From assembly GCF_017562075.2 (NCBI RefSeq), contig NC_054083.1, positions 52,900,442 through 52,964,441 on the forward strand: a DNA stretch of 64,000 bases. Direction: 5' to 3'. Source of the stretch: Anopheles merus. Lineage: Eukaryota > Arthropoda > Insecta > Diptera > Culicidae. The position numbers were made by a program, and so were the translations under genes. This document shows positions 11,201 to 24,400 of this stretch, piece after piece. The number at the start of each line of letters is the position of its first letter. Within the stretch, counting starts at the first letter, position 1. Below the pieces are notes generated by a model. That model saw only the letters and a program-made list of their open reading frames with translations, ran no database searches and had not been told where the DNA came from.

Positions 11201-12371
11201 TTTCCATTCGTGTGGTGTACGGTGGGGGGAGGACCGATTTTAAGATTGCCGTTTTATGTGTTTTCTGAACATTTTTTCTCTAGCATTCATGAATTTTATA
11301 TCATACCAAAGGTGTTGCTTGTACGGGACATTAGTATGTCCTTCCGGTAAGGATTTACCATTCTTAATTTGTTTATTTGAAGATTGAAAGCAAAATTCGT
11401 GCATACGGCAGAGAAAAGTCATTCGCACTCGATTATATAGCCCTGCGAGAAATAATATGAGGTGCAGCGCTCTCGTTTAATTGTAAGTCGTCGCGTATTT
11501 TTTAAGCTTAATTCCAATGGACTATACACCAAAATATATGTTTTTTTGTCGCATTTCGCTCCCTTCCGTAGGCCCTCTTTTGCGTAGCGCATTCATACAA
11601 GCACACAACACACGGCTGGTTTGTCCCTCTGTTTTCGTCAATGTTGCCGTCGTTCTGAAGCACTGTCAGCAGCACTGTGAAGTGTTGTGCGCGATCGTAC
11701 TAGCATTTTCGTTCACTAGTACTGGCGCAGCTGGAGAAAGACTGCCTAAAAATATCTGCTCTTTCTCCTTTTCTTGTGACCGATGTTGTTACTAATCTCT
11801 TATGAAGTATACTGTATGATGATCGAGCATGATGAGCGGGTGAGCGGAACGAGGGAGAAAGAGAGGCTGTGTTTTGTTTTGCTAGGATGCGACAGAGGAT
11901 AGATGATCGTGAAGTGGCGAGTGGGTAGCGGTGATGCTATGATCGGTTTTGTTTAACTGTCTTTTTAAACCTTACCTAAACTATACTCGACTGTGGCAGT
12001 CGCGTCTCCAGCACAGTGGGGGAATCTTTTTGGGGGAATTCAGTTTTTAGTGGACGCCGTTTGAGCTGTAGTAGCAGACCGTAATGGCGGTAGTGGCGGA
12101 AGTGTGCGCCTGTGCCATTTCTATCCGGGCGGGGCATATGCATCTATAGGGTGGATCTCCACTCGCTCTCGTTCGCTCTCTGCATTTCCTGACATCCCAG
12201 CCACCACACACATTCATCTCGTCCGTATCATCCTTATCATCATCTTCATCGTCCTCGTCATCAATCATCGCTGGCCAATCTCCGGGTGGTAGTAGTAGTA
12301 GTAGTAATAGCAGTGTGCGCACACTTTCTTCCCACCGTCCTTTACACCACACTCTAACGGTGAGCGAAACT
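8203..12371. other. Non-coding stretch: 5' region of the membrane-protein gene and probable long septin 3' UTR
   Basis: Next to 8202 this must contain the 5' UTR and promoter of the small membrane-protein gene. The remainder lies directly downstream (minus strand) of the septin terminal exon. It is strongly T-rich on the plus strand, hence A-rich as septin transcript, fitting a long 3' UTR. Several TTTATT words (minus-strand AATAAA), for example near 8934 and 10892, could be polyadenylation signals. GT runs occur at 10305-10330. No coding exon is convincingly supported. Confidence 0.45.
10305..10330. repeat. (GT)n microsatellite
   Basis: About 13 uninterrupted GT units in the presumed septin 3' UTR or intergenic DNA. 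Confidence 0.9.
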
Positions 12372-12414
12372 CTAGAAAAGGCCCTTCTTTTTCTTACCTT
12401 TGCCGTCCACAGTT
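12372..12414 (-). CDS. pnut: Septin terminal exon, KKKKGLF isoform
   Basis: Minus-strand acceptor TTTTCAG, then 43 bases that join in phase to exon 25031-25164 and encode ETVDGKGKKKKGLF followed by TAG. This closely matches the known C-terminus of Drosophila Peanut (GKKEKKKKGLF), so it is taken as the conserved ending. It lies about 12.6 kb from the preceding exon, 7.4 kb of which is a retrotransposon insertion. Confidence 0.85.
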
Positions 12415-15400
12415 CTGAAAAGGAGTCGGTGAGCAGGGAGGTAATGTTGAGAAATGAGGGAAGAAAAACAAAACGAATTTCATAGCATATAATCTAAAAG
12501 AGTATCTAGAAGAATAATCAAGGTAGAGCAAAATGGATATAAAAAGGAGGAAGTAAAATCTTGCAGGATTCGAAAACGATTTAATCAAACGAAGATAAGG
12601 ATACGGCAAACGGAGACCGGGGCGAGAAGCTAACAACTACTGCATAGCGCCAAAGATAGATAAAGCTATTTCTGGAGGAGTGGTTTTGGTTCTGCGGAGA
12701 TTTCATGTAGAGGTGTGATGATCTTGACTAAAACTCTAACTACCGAGGTGTTACCTGCCTTGAGGGGAGGTTTGTTGGGTGTCTTAGTTTATCTACACAA
12801 AACCCAGGCCAAGATACGAATATCCACATTGTTGATCGTGTTCTAGAGACTTATAAAAGCATATCACAATAGATAATGTTGCACAACACAACAATGCAGG
12901 TAGGTAGTAAACGTAAAAGTAAGCAAGAGTTTCACGAGAAATGATAACATCCTCAAAGTGATAGCTGTTGAGTAATGAATTTGTACGGTATAAACATATG
13001 ACCTTCTGTCACTTGAATTTGTTGCTTGGGAATTGTATTGAGGGGACGAATGAAGGAAACAAGGAATAAAGAAGGAGTCTAGCGCAAGCGTTCAATCAGT
13101 ACAGACGTTCCTCTCTCTACCAGTTGAGAAATTCAATAACTAAAACATTATGGTCCTTCGTAGAACCGGATAGAATTGGCTATCGAGATAACGACAATTC
13201 GTTGCACACGGGTGCATTAGTGGCAGTGTATTGTGCGTTTGCTGTTTCGATACTCGTAGAGAGATTGAGGAAGTGTGCATAACGGCAGTGTATTGTTCGC
13301 GCGAGTGTCACAGTGTGAGTTGGACACTAGGACATTCAGTGTGCGTGTAAAATAGCTGTGCGCGTTCGGACAGGCTCATACTTGAGCATACGCATGCGTT
13401 AGATCGTGCACTTCACAAGTGGCTTAATTGTGAAGTCCAGATACGCAACATTTGGTGCATCGAGCGTTCAAAGTGTAGAACGTTTTCGGTGAGAAGTGTT
13501 GTGTAGCTTCAGTGCGGGAGTGCAAGTGTCCCCACAAAGCGAGTACCTGACTTCCAATTCGTGGAACGTCGTTGGTGGTATCGTTTGTTCCAGTGTAGGT
13601 GCGCAAGTTACCTACACACGCACATCGAGCGTTTTCAATCTGTGGAAACGTGGTCGGTGCGATACATTATTGTGTGTCGTCGAACCGCTGCCGTTCGAAT
13701 TCACAAGAAATTACCAGTGCAGGTTTGCAAGTTCCTGTACAAAGCATATCGAACGTTTTCAATACGTGGAAACGTGGTCGGTGCCAGTTATTGTTTCTGA
13801 CGGTCAAGCCTCAGTCTTTTGGACGCTTGTTGAACAATACATTGTTCAAGTGTTAGTGAACATTGAATTCAAAGTTGTATGTTTCAAGTGTAGGTGAGCA
13901 AGTTCCCTATACACGTACATCGAACGTTTTCAATCTGTGGAAACGCGGTCGGTACGGTATCCTTTTGCTTGTGATCGATCATCAGTCGTTCGAATTCACA
14001 AGAAATTACCAGTGCAGGTTTGCAAGTTCCTGTACAAAGCATATCGAACGTTTTCAATACGTGGAAACGTGGTCGGTGCCAGTTATTGTTTCTGACGGTC
14101 AAGCCTCAGTCTTTTGGACGCTTGTTGAACAATACATTGTTCAAGTGTTAGTGAACATTGAATTCAAAGTTGTATGTTTCAAGTGTAGGTGAGCAAGTTC
14201 CCTATACACGTACATCGAACGTTTTCAATCTGTGGAAACGCGGTCGGTACGGTATCTTTTTGCTTGTGATCGATCATCAGTCGTTCGAATACGCAAGAAG
14301 TGTTTTCAGTGCAAGGAGGCAAGTTCCCTGCTTAAGGCATATCGAACGTTTTAATTCGTGGAAAACGTGGTCGGTGCTAACAAACGTATTGTGAACAATA
14401 CGGTTCGCGCGCGTTATTCAAACGGAGTGAGCGTGTGCGCGAGTGAACAATTCTCTCTTTTCGGGTTAAGATAAAGGTTCGCGCGCGTTATTCAAACGGA
14501 GTGAGCGTGTGCGCGAGTGAACAATTCTCTCTTTTCGGGTTAAGATAAAGGTTCGCGCGCGTTATTCAAACGGAGTGAGCGTGTGCGCGAGTGAACAATT
14601 CTCTCTTCTCGGGTAAAGCAAAGTTCCGCGTGTGTTAATCCGGGTGTGTGCGTGAGTGTGCGAACAATAAAACCGCGTGGTTTGAACTAATTCTACGGGT
14701 AGAGTACGGAACAAATTGAACTATTTTACGAACATTCAGTGTTGTGAAAAGTGTTTTTTGTTACAAGTGAAAATGCCTGGTTCACCAGTTCCAACGACGT
14801 CGGCGGCGTTTGAGGAACAAGACGCATCGCATCGTGTATCACATGTGCAAGCTGCATCAGACAGCGATCATGTCCAAGCCAATCCAATACTGAGGGCAGC
14901 CGTGGCAAGAGAAGCTTCGGAGAGTGAGTTTGCAGATTTTGAATCAGTAAATTCAAGTCCTACTTTTCCAACAGCAGCAATGCTGGCGGAGAAAAGAAAG
15001 CGAATGCGTCAGCATTTCGACCAAAGGCTGGACCGCATTGATCAAGCACTACAGCATGCAACAAGAGCGGATGCCGCTTTTCTGAAAGGATGTGCGTCAC
15101 GCTTGTCGATGCTATCCACGGAATATGAAACATGGCACACCAACAATTTGGTTTCTTCTTCCAATGCACAGTTCGAACAAGAAGAAGAAGAGTACGCCTC
15201 TTTCGAGAACCGCCATTTTGAGCTTTCATTGGCAATTGAAAGAAACTTGTCATCAAGTGTAGTTTCCACACCAACACGCGATACCATGCCACACACAAAA
15301 CTTCCCGAAATGCGCTTGCCAACTTTTGATGGAAAGATGGAAGATTGGTTACCGTTTCGAGATGCCTTTCTCAGTCTTATTGATCGCAATAAGAATTTAG

Positions 15401-18400
15401 CCGACGTAGACAAGCTACGATACTTAAAAGGCTCTCTTCAAAAGGATGCTCTTAACGTAGTAGGAGACATCGAAATCACCGACGCAAATTATTCTGTTGC
15501 CTGGGAAGTATTGAAATCGCGATTCGAAAACAAAAAGCTAGTGGTGAAACGATATCTTGATGGATTATTTGCGATACCACACATGAAAAAGGAATCATAC
15601 GAATCACTGATTTCTTTAATTGACAGTTTTGAGCGTGGTGTTAAAATGACGACTAGAATGGGAGTGGCCACGGAAGGATGGAGCGTGCTCTTAGCTCACA
15701 TGGTCTGCTCTAAATTAGACCTGGCCACACTTAAACAATGGGAAATACATCATAGCTCAACCAATGTTCCCACGTATGACGAGATCATGAAATTCCTTCG
15801 CAGCCAAGCAACTGTTTTGCAAGCCATGGCTCCAGACAGGAATCGAACAAGTGAAGCAACAACAGCTGGAGGCAGAATGAAAACCCGCAACGAAGTGTAC
15901 AGCGTGGTTAAGCCGGCCACAAAGGTTTGTTCATTCTGCAAAAGGGCTTCACATGCTGCGTACCTGTGCGAAGTGTTTCGAAATGCATCTGTGGAAAAGC
16001 GACACGAGCTAGTGAGGAACGGACAGTTGTGTTTTAACTGTTTGTCGGCGGGTCATCAGCGAAAGGATTGTTCGTCCGGATCTTGCCGTGTATGTCAGCG
16101 AAATCATCATACGATGCTTCACAAACCGAATTCTCCAATTGATCAGTCGTCATTAGCATCAGCGTCATCACTGCCGTCTACATCAAATGCAGAAGCAGCT
16201 ACACCGGCTTCTATTGTTCAACATTGTGCGCGCAACAATTTCGAAAAAATAATCCTGTTACCAACAGCAATGGTACAAGTAGTGAATGTTGACGGAACAC
16301 GTATCTGGGCTCGAGCTTTACTGGATGGAGGTTCACAGATCAACATTGTTACGGAACGATTGGTACAGCTGTTGAGAGTCCAGAAGAGGAACGAGCATCA
16401 TCTGCTTGGTGGAATAGGGAAGGCACAGCATTCGTCTCATCATTCTGTGAGCCTTGCTATCCACTCTCACTGCTCTACCTTCAAGGCAAGCTGGAAGTTC
16501 CATGTGCTGCGAGAAGTGACGTGGGACCAGCCAGCACATGCAGTCAATCCGGAAGGATTGAACCTACCGAAGGGAGTGACGTTGGCGGATCCTCATTTCT
16601 ATGAGCCAGGGCCAATTGATCTACTTATTGGGCGAGAAGGTTACAACGATCTACTTTTGGGTAACATTCTTCGGTTGAATAGCCCAAAACTACTACTGCA
16701 AAACACGGAGCTGGGTTGGATTGTCTCAGGTCAGGTAAGCCAAGGTCTAACACACTCTTCCTTAGTGCTCAACGTCATGACGCTGAATGACCAACTAAGC
16801 CGGTTTTGGGAACTGGAAGGCTGCTACTCCCCTGCGATGTTATCCGTCGAGGAAGCTGAGTGTGAGGCAGCATTTGTACAAACAACTTCACGAGACCACG
16901 AAGGCCGTTTCGTGGTAGCCTTACCAACGCGTACTGAAAGGCTTAATCAACTAGGTGACTCTTATGAAGCTGCATCACGGCGGCTACAATCGCTCTGTAG
17001 GCGATTAAATATCGACTCGAAATTGAAGCAGGAATATTCTAAATTTCTACAGGAGTATCTCGATCTAGGACACATGGAAGAAATTCCATCTGACCGCCAT
17101 GACATTGGAAAGACATATTACATGCCGCATCATTGTGTAGTACGACCCGACAGCCTCACGACTAAGCTAAGAGTCGTATTTGATGCATCCAGTTCTACTG
17201 ATACAGGGGTATCCCTCAACGATGCACTGATGGTGGGACCTTCAGTGCAAGATGATCTTTTGTCGTTGTTACTCCGATTTAGAGTACCCAGATTTGCGAT
17301 TTTGGCTGACATTGAAAAAATGTATCGCCAAATTTGGGTGAAGGAGTCCGATCGTCCACTTCAACGCATCCTGTGGAAAGAATCTGCTGATGATAGAATT
17401 CGCATCTATCAGCTGAAAACCGTTACGTACGGCACAGCCTGCGCACCTTACTTGGCCACCCGTTGTCTGCAAGCGTTGGCTAAGGAAGGAGAAACAAGAT
17501 ATCCCAGGGCATCCAAGGTCCTCGAGCAAGATTTTTACATGGATGACATGATCACCGGTGTGGAATCTGTTGAAGATGGCCGGATTATTTGCAGCGAAAT
17601 AAATCAGCTTCTACAATCGGCAGGATTTCACCTGCGCAAATGGGCTTCAAACTCGTCTGAGTTACTGGAGCAAATACCAGCTGAACTACAAATCGAGGGA
17701 GATGTTTTGAACATCGATCGCAGCACATCCATCAAGGCTTTGGGTTTAAGATGGATGCCATCATCGGACCAGCTAGGGTTTAGTGTGCCTGGTTGGAAGG
17801 AATCAGAAATCATCACCAAACGCATTGCGTTATCAGACTCAGCTAAGTTGTTCGATCCTCTTGGACTGTTAGGACCAGTCATTGTAGTAGCAAAGTGTTT
17901 CAGGCAGGAGCTCTGGAAGAACGAAAATACCTGGGATGAACCTTTGGAGTCTGAACGGCAACAATTCTGGTTGCGCTTCAGAGAACAACTCGCTGATCTG
18001 ACTAGCTTGACAATTCCACGACGAGCAATTGGTGGAACAGTGCGAATTGAAGCTCACGGATTTAGTGATGCTTCCCTACGGGCTTATGGCGCCTGTATCT
18101 ACATACGAGCAGAATCGTCCGATGGCCAAGTCTCAGTACGGTTGTTATGTGCTAAGTCAAAGGTGGCACCGATACCTAATACCAAACGGAAGAAAAACGT
18201 GTCCCTTCCACGGCTCGAGTTGTCGGGAGCATTGTTACTATCACACTTATGGCAGAAGGTGAAGCAAGGGGTGAAATTGGAGCTTAAAATCAACTTCTGG
18301 GTTGATTCAACGATAGTTCTTCATTGGCTTTCAAGCAGTCCTTCCCGTTGGAAACAGTTCGTTGCGAACAGAGTTGCGGAAATCCAGCACCAAACCTACA

Positions 18401-21400
18401 AGATGCCTTGGAGTTATGTGGCCAGCGAGCACAATCCAGCTGACATTATTTCCAAGGGAATGATGCCTTTGCAGCTCATGGATTCCCAACTTTGGTGGCA
18501 AGGGCCCTCATGGTTGCATCTTCCAAGTCAAGCTTGGCCTACGAACAAACCCAATACTGAAATTTCCTCGGAAGATTTGGAAGAGCGATCGATTGTAGCC
18601 ACATCTCAACAGGTACCGTCAAATTTTCTATTCGATCTTTCTTCATCTTACGAAAAATTGGTGCGACTTACGGCATATCTGCTGCGGTTCATGTACAATT
18701 GTCAACCGACACACCGCGGAAATCTACGAAAGGGGTTTCTAAAAATAGATGAATTAGTGTCAGCGTCTCTAACGCTCGTTCGTCTGGCCCAACAAGAAAC
18801 CTTTGCTGAGGAGCTTCGGGATGTTCGTCAAACTGGAGCGGTCAAGCCGAACTCAAAACTGAAAACGCTAACACCTATTCTGAAAGAGGGTATCCTACGT
18901 GTGGGTGGTCGTTTGCGAAACGCGCCTGTTTCGTATGAACGCAAACATCCGATAATTTTAGCGTTTTCTCACCCATTGACCCTACTGATTGCGCGTTCTT
19001 ATCATCGACAATATCTGCATGCGGGACAACAAGAGCTCATATCTAGCCTGCGTGAGAGATTCTGGCCCCTTCGCGTACGCAACCTGGCACGAAAGGTCGT
19101 ATATGAGTGTGTAAGTTGTTTCCGATCCAAACCAACAACGGCAGAGCAAATCATGGGAGATTTGCCCAGCGAACGCGTAAACCCAGTTCTCCCATTCTAC
19201 AACACTGGTGTGGATCTGTGTGGTCCATTATTCTATAGACAAACCAACAAGAAGGCTGCTCCAATCAAATGCTATGTTGCTGTTTTCGTCTGTCTTGTGA
19301 TCAAAGCAGTACATGTGGAGCTTATTGCCGATTTGTCTACTCCAGCCTTCATTTCTACATTGAAGCGTTTCATAGCTCGTCGCGGTAAACCATCCGTAAT
19401 CCAGTGCGACAACGCCAAAAATTTCCGGGGAGCTGATCGAGCGCTCAAGGAGATGTATGAGCTGTTCCAGAAACAACAACATCAGGATGCTGTTACAACT
19501 TACTGCGGAACGGAAGGGATCACCTTCAACTTCATCCCTCCGCGGTCACCCCATTTCGGTGGGATCTGGGAGGCCGCAGTGAAGTCGCTTAAACGGCATC
19601 TCAAGGCGACGATAGGATCCAGTATCTTGCGGCGAGACGACCTGGAAACTATCTTAGTTCAAGTGGAGGCTTGTTTGAACTCGCGACCGTTAACTGCACT
19701 TTCCAACGATCCAGAGGACCTGGAAATTCTGACACCGGGTCATTTTTTGATTCAACGGGCGCTTACATCGGTCCCTGAGCCATCTTATGCTGAGATTCCA
19801 GGCAACCGCCTGGACCGCTATCAACAATTGCAGGAGTATGTTCGGCGGATTTGGAAGCGATGGAATCGAGACTACTTGTCTGGTTTGCATCCGCGTACCC
19901 GGTGGACTTCAAGGCGAGACAACGTTCGGGAGGGCACTATGGTCCTGCTGAAGGAGGACAACCTTCCCCCTCTCAAATGGCGCTTCGGCCGAGTGCTGAA
20001 GATTTATCCTGGTGATGACGGCTTGGTTCGAGTGGTTGATGTGAAAACGAAGGATGGAATTTACAGAAGAGCCATCACCAAGATCTGCATACTGCCCGGA
20101 CAGAAGGAAGAAAGAGAGGTTTCGTAATAAGGGTTGAAAGCTACCTTTCAACGGGGGGCGGCTATGTTGAGTAATGAATTTGTACGGTATAAACATATGA
20201 CCTTCTGTCACTTGAATTTGTTGCTTGGGAATTGTATTGAGGGGACGAATGAAGGAAACAAGGAATAAAGAAGGAGTCTAGCGCAAGCGTTCAATCAGTA
20301 CAGACGTTCCTCTCTCTACCAGTTGAGAAATTCAATAACTAAAACAATAGCAAAAGCCAACTGTTACTAGTGAAAGGTGCATAAACTGTGTGGAAAAGGG
20401 TACATGCAAAGATAAAACAAATCATTTCGAAACGAACTTGATCTTTTCAAAACAACATGCAGCGAAAGAGAGTGAAAGAGAGTTGTAGAGAGATAAACAA
20501 ATGTATAAAAAAAGAAGGACAACTTGCACACAAATACACACACGCATACATGGAACGAAATGGAGGTGTGCACGTTATCATAGGATACAATCTAAGGCCC
20601 AGAGAGGAGAGGGTAGTATAATGTGTTAATGTATAATGGTGTCAATGTGATTCTGGTACTAGCAGGGAGTTTACAGGATGTAAGTTAATTGATCAATACC
20701 TCAGACAGAGTGTGTCAAATCCCCCAGATGTCCAGTAACAGAAACAGATGGAGAAGATGGTGTGGTTACAACAAGGAGAGAGCATGAAGAATGCAGGACG
20801 AGTATTAAGTATGAATAGAGAAAGAGGGGAAAGTGTGAAAGAAAAAAGCCAGCCAAGAGATGTCAGTTTGTTCGTATGAGCCAAATGGTTTTTAAATGTG
20901 GAAACTTTACGTTCATTGCTTCTGCTGTATCATTTATTTTGTGCCGTTTGTTTGTTTGTTTAAGCATTTTCATCTTTCTCCACAGTTTTTGGGTTAAGAA
21001 TTTCAAAAACAGTAGTTTTGTTTCCTATTGCCTTTCGTACATGTGATTATGTCCTCTTCCATTTTATTATATCAGAACCATCTGCCCTAAATGTGCCCTC
21101 CTAAAACGGTGATGTTTTTGTTTAAATGGTTTTGTATTAATTTTCCACTACAAAAAGAGCGTTATAATGATACGGGTTTGTTTGCTTTTGGATGTAAAAT
21201 AGTAGTAATAGTAACGAGATTACAAAACATACACATAGGACAAATACACGAGGGACGAACCCTGAATTGATGAAAGCACACAAAATTGACACATAAAATT
21301 AACCATCCCAACAATGCCTTCTCCGAGATACAGTTATAACCAAAAACGGGTGAGTATTACATTTTCTTTGTAGAGTCGTGGTAATGAAAACATTTAAATC

Positions 21401-24400
21401 TTAAATCTACTGCAACCTTCTCCACTCTAATTTCCCCTCCTATAACCGTCGTGACTTGTGGGATATTTTCGAAAAAGCTCATAAATCTATACCAAATATG
21501 CTCCGCAATCTATCTTCTCTGTATAATACTACTACTTCGCACGTCGCTTTGCTGTACTATAGCATATGCAAGGAAAGCCCTTCTCACTAGAATATTTGTA
21601 TTCACGTACGCTATATTCTATTGCATATGTGGTTTGATGATCCACTTGGTTAGTTAGGTTTGTGTTGCGATCAATTTCCCTATTCCTTTGACTGGTATAC
21701 TTATTACGGAGTAAAAGATAGTTGAAGATAGCAAGCGACACACGGTGTGTGCCTCCCTGCGGGAAATATATCGCAATAGTGTGTGTGTCCAGCCAGACTA
21801 CCAGAAGGAAACTTTACATTTACACTATCCGAGTAATGCTGCTTGCTTTTATAAATGCTTTTGCATTCTCCTTTTTTACCCTTCTAATATATATATATAT
21901 ATATACCAACGTTCCGTCTACCTTTGACTATGTGTCCCACAATGTTTGCCACTCAGCATCCGCTCCACAGTGCTGATAGATATTAGCTTCGACGAACGAG
22001 TGGTGTGTGATAGGGATTGGTTAGAGTGCGGTTTATGGTAAGTAATGCGCGTTTACCTTACTGTTTCTTCACCCTCTTCATTTGGTCTACAATTGATCGC
22101 ATAAATGGGATGAAAGTTACACACAAGTAAGAGTGGTGGGTGCAGAAGAGTAAACAGTGAGGCGAGCTTTAGTAGTACGCTAGTAATTCTAGTGGCGAAT
22201 GGTGGCTCTTCTTTAGATGGATGGTAAAATGGTGGTGTGGCGACTGCGGTTGGTTTGCGTGGTGATACTTTGATATTTATGGATGGTTGTTCCGCGCTTG
22301 GTCATACAATTCACATGAAATATAGATGCAGCTACACCTTGCCGCGAGAAGCGATCTCGTTCCGTGGAGACTGTTTTACTTTGTTAAGCATTTTTCGCGA
22401 TGATGAAAGTCCCGGAATCAACGAAATAAACGAAACCAACCGCTCAAAACAACACACACACACATTTACGAATCGTTATGATCTTGCGGGCTGGGTGGCA
22501 CCGTGCTGCCGTTATTGTTAGCGCTAGTAGTGAGAGTGGAAGTCGAACCGGCCGCCCCGGTAACGCCACGGACGGCGTCCGGCGCCCCGAAGCTAGTGTG
22601 CCGACGCAGCAACGATCCAAACACGCGCCTGCCCTTCGACTCATCGGAACTTCTTGATGCAAGAGACGCGGTCCTGGAAAGCATTTGGGGGGCATTTGTT
22701 TTTACATCAGTTGTACATCAAGGGATTGGAGAGGTGTTTACTACTTCATACAAACATACACGGGATATAGAGTTCAACTAGAGTGTGTGTTTTTATACAT
22801 ATAATGTACCAATTGTGTTTGCGCTTTGCACTATATTTCACCATCTATGCAGATGATGATCGATTGGCTCGCTAATTGCTTGTGTGTATCATCTAATTTT
22901 ACATGTATTATCATCTATTTTACAAAGTGTCGGTCATATTATAACACTTTACCATTGTTAGCAGGTACTACATGCACACACAACATAGAATATCTTTCAC
23001 GTTGTGTTGAAAATTACAACTTTGTGAAAAATGTGTAACCCTGAAGTGTGTTTGGAAGTAGTGTGTTGGAGTTTTATTCGTAAGCTTCGCTTTGCTATCC
23101 AGACAGAAATGTCCAAATACCACCAAATGTTCCGCGAATTGTTGTGAGTTTATATTTAATACCACACGAGACATACAAAACGCTTCAAAACGAAATCTCA
23201 AATTATTTACACCGAGAATGCAATGTTCATAATCAACATTAAATATTACCACAGCACATGTCCTACCCAACGCGTACGGCGCTATGTATGCAGATGCAGA
23301 ATGAAGTGAGTGTGGTGGTGCTGGAGGAGTGTGATTCATGGTCTTAAACGGTTGGAATGAATTTGCCTTAACATTACAAGTGGAATGTGTGTCGATAAAG
23401 ATACATTTTGTTTGTAAAGTGATAGCAGTATGCTCCAGCAGTAAGAAGAGATCGCGTCAAGTGTAAGGAAAAAAATGGGTGACAAATGCTGTTTTAATAC
23501 GAAAAAATGCACAATTTTGATGTTTGTATATTCAGTATATACAAAAACAAAGTGTAGATTGAAGAGTATGGAAAAGGCAAAACGGTTCGTCATGTTTACT
23601 CACACAAAAATTTCTCTTCCTGTTTGTTTGTTTGTTTGATAAAGTGTTATTTGTTGTTTTCATACGAATTATGAAAATATTGCGTGTGTGTGTTTTCCAG
23701 AGTATCCGTGTGCCGTTTGTATTAAGATTAGGATAGGATAGAATTTAGAGCGCAGTTTCGTGTTATGCCATGTCATTTTATCATCATCAGTAGCACAAAT
23801 TTTGGTTTCAGGGTTTGGAAAAGAAGTTTGGATTCAATGTTTTGTTTGTGTGTTTGTATTTGTTGTTTCGTATGATGGCAAGGGTAAACAAGAGGGGAAA
23901 AGAAGAAGAAGAAAACAACCAAATAAATTTCTGTTCATAAGTCTGTATCGTATTTTGGCTGTTATACAAACACATAAAGTACAAACGTAACCAACCGATC
24001 GACGATAAGGTCCAACACAAAACAACAATAAGCTCAATGAAGCAAACTAACATGTAGAAAGCGGAAGCAAAATGAATAAGTAAAAACAAACATAACAAAC
24101 TCACTAAAAGTATAAAACATACGCAAATCAAATAGTACCACAAATAAGCATTAGGACAGTAGCTGGGATTTTCTCTAGACATGACACATGACATGAAAGA
24201 GTCTGAAATTAGGCAACAGCAGTAGTTCTGGATTCTGGATAATTTAACAACCAAAAAAGATCATTCCAGTTACACCACATAAAATGCTATCCATCGAAAA
24301 CAGACGAAAGTCCCGCCAAGGATGCGAGAAACAGAAGATAGGCAAGCGAAATAGAGCAGCACGAGAATATTGACACAAGTAAGGTACAGCAGGTAAGGCA

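Larger units (their letters stand above)
13148..14772 (+). other. Long repeat-rich leader of the BEL element
   Basis: 1.6 kb of untranslated leader between the 5' LTR and gag-pol. It holds degenerate copies of a motif with core CGAACGTTTTCAATnnGTGG followed by AACGnGGTCGGT, one pair of 295-base direct repeats and three 74-base direct repeats, listed separately. Short frames present here are repeats of each other and are not considered genes. Confidence 0.8.
12966..20346 (+). mobile_element. BEL/Pao LTR retrotransposon, apparently full length and recent
   Basis: The element is 7,381 bases. It has two LTRs of 182 bases (12966-13147, 20165-20346) that I read as identical, bounded by TG...CA and flanked by a 5-base target-site duplication. 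A primer-binding-site candidate lies at 13151, a repeat-rich leader to 14772, one uninterrupted gag-pol frame at 14773-20127, and a G-rich polypurine-like tract at 20150-20163. The order protease, reverse transcriptase, RNase H, integrase and the protein families (DUF1759/DUF1758, Pao-type peptidase A17 region, DUF5641) place it in BEL/Pao rather than Gypsy or Copia. No envelope-like frame is present. Identical LTRs and an intact frame argue for insertion very recently. It is antisense to the septin gene that hosts it. Confidence 0.96.

Noticed and set aside
13496..14394. Several repeated short plus-strand frames (about 75-130 codons)
   Set aside because: They are translations of the tandem repeats in the BEL leader, not genes.
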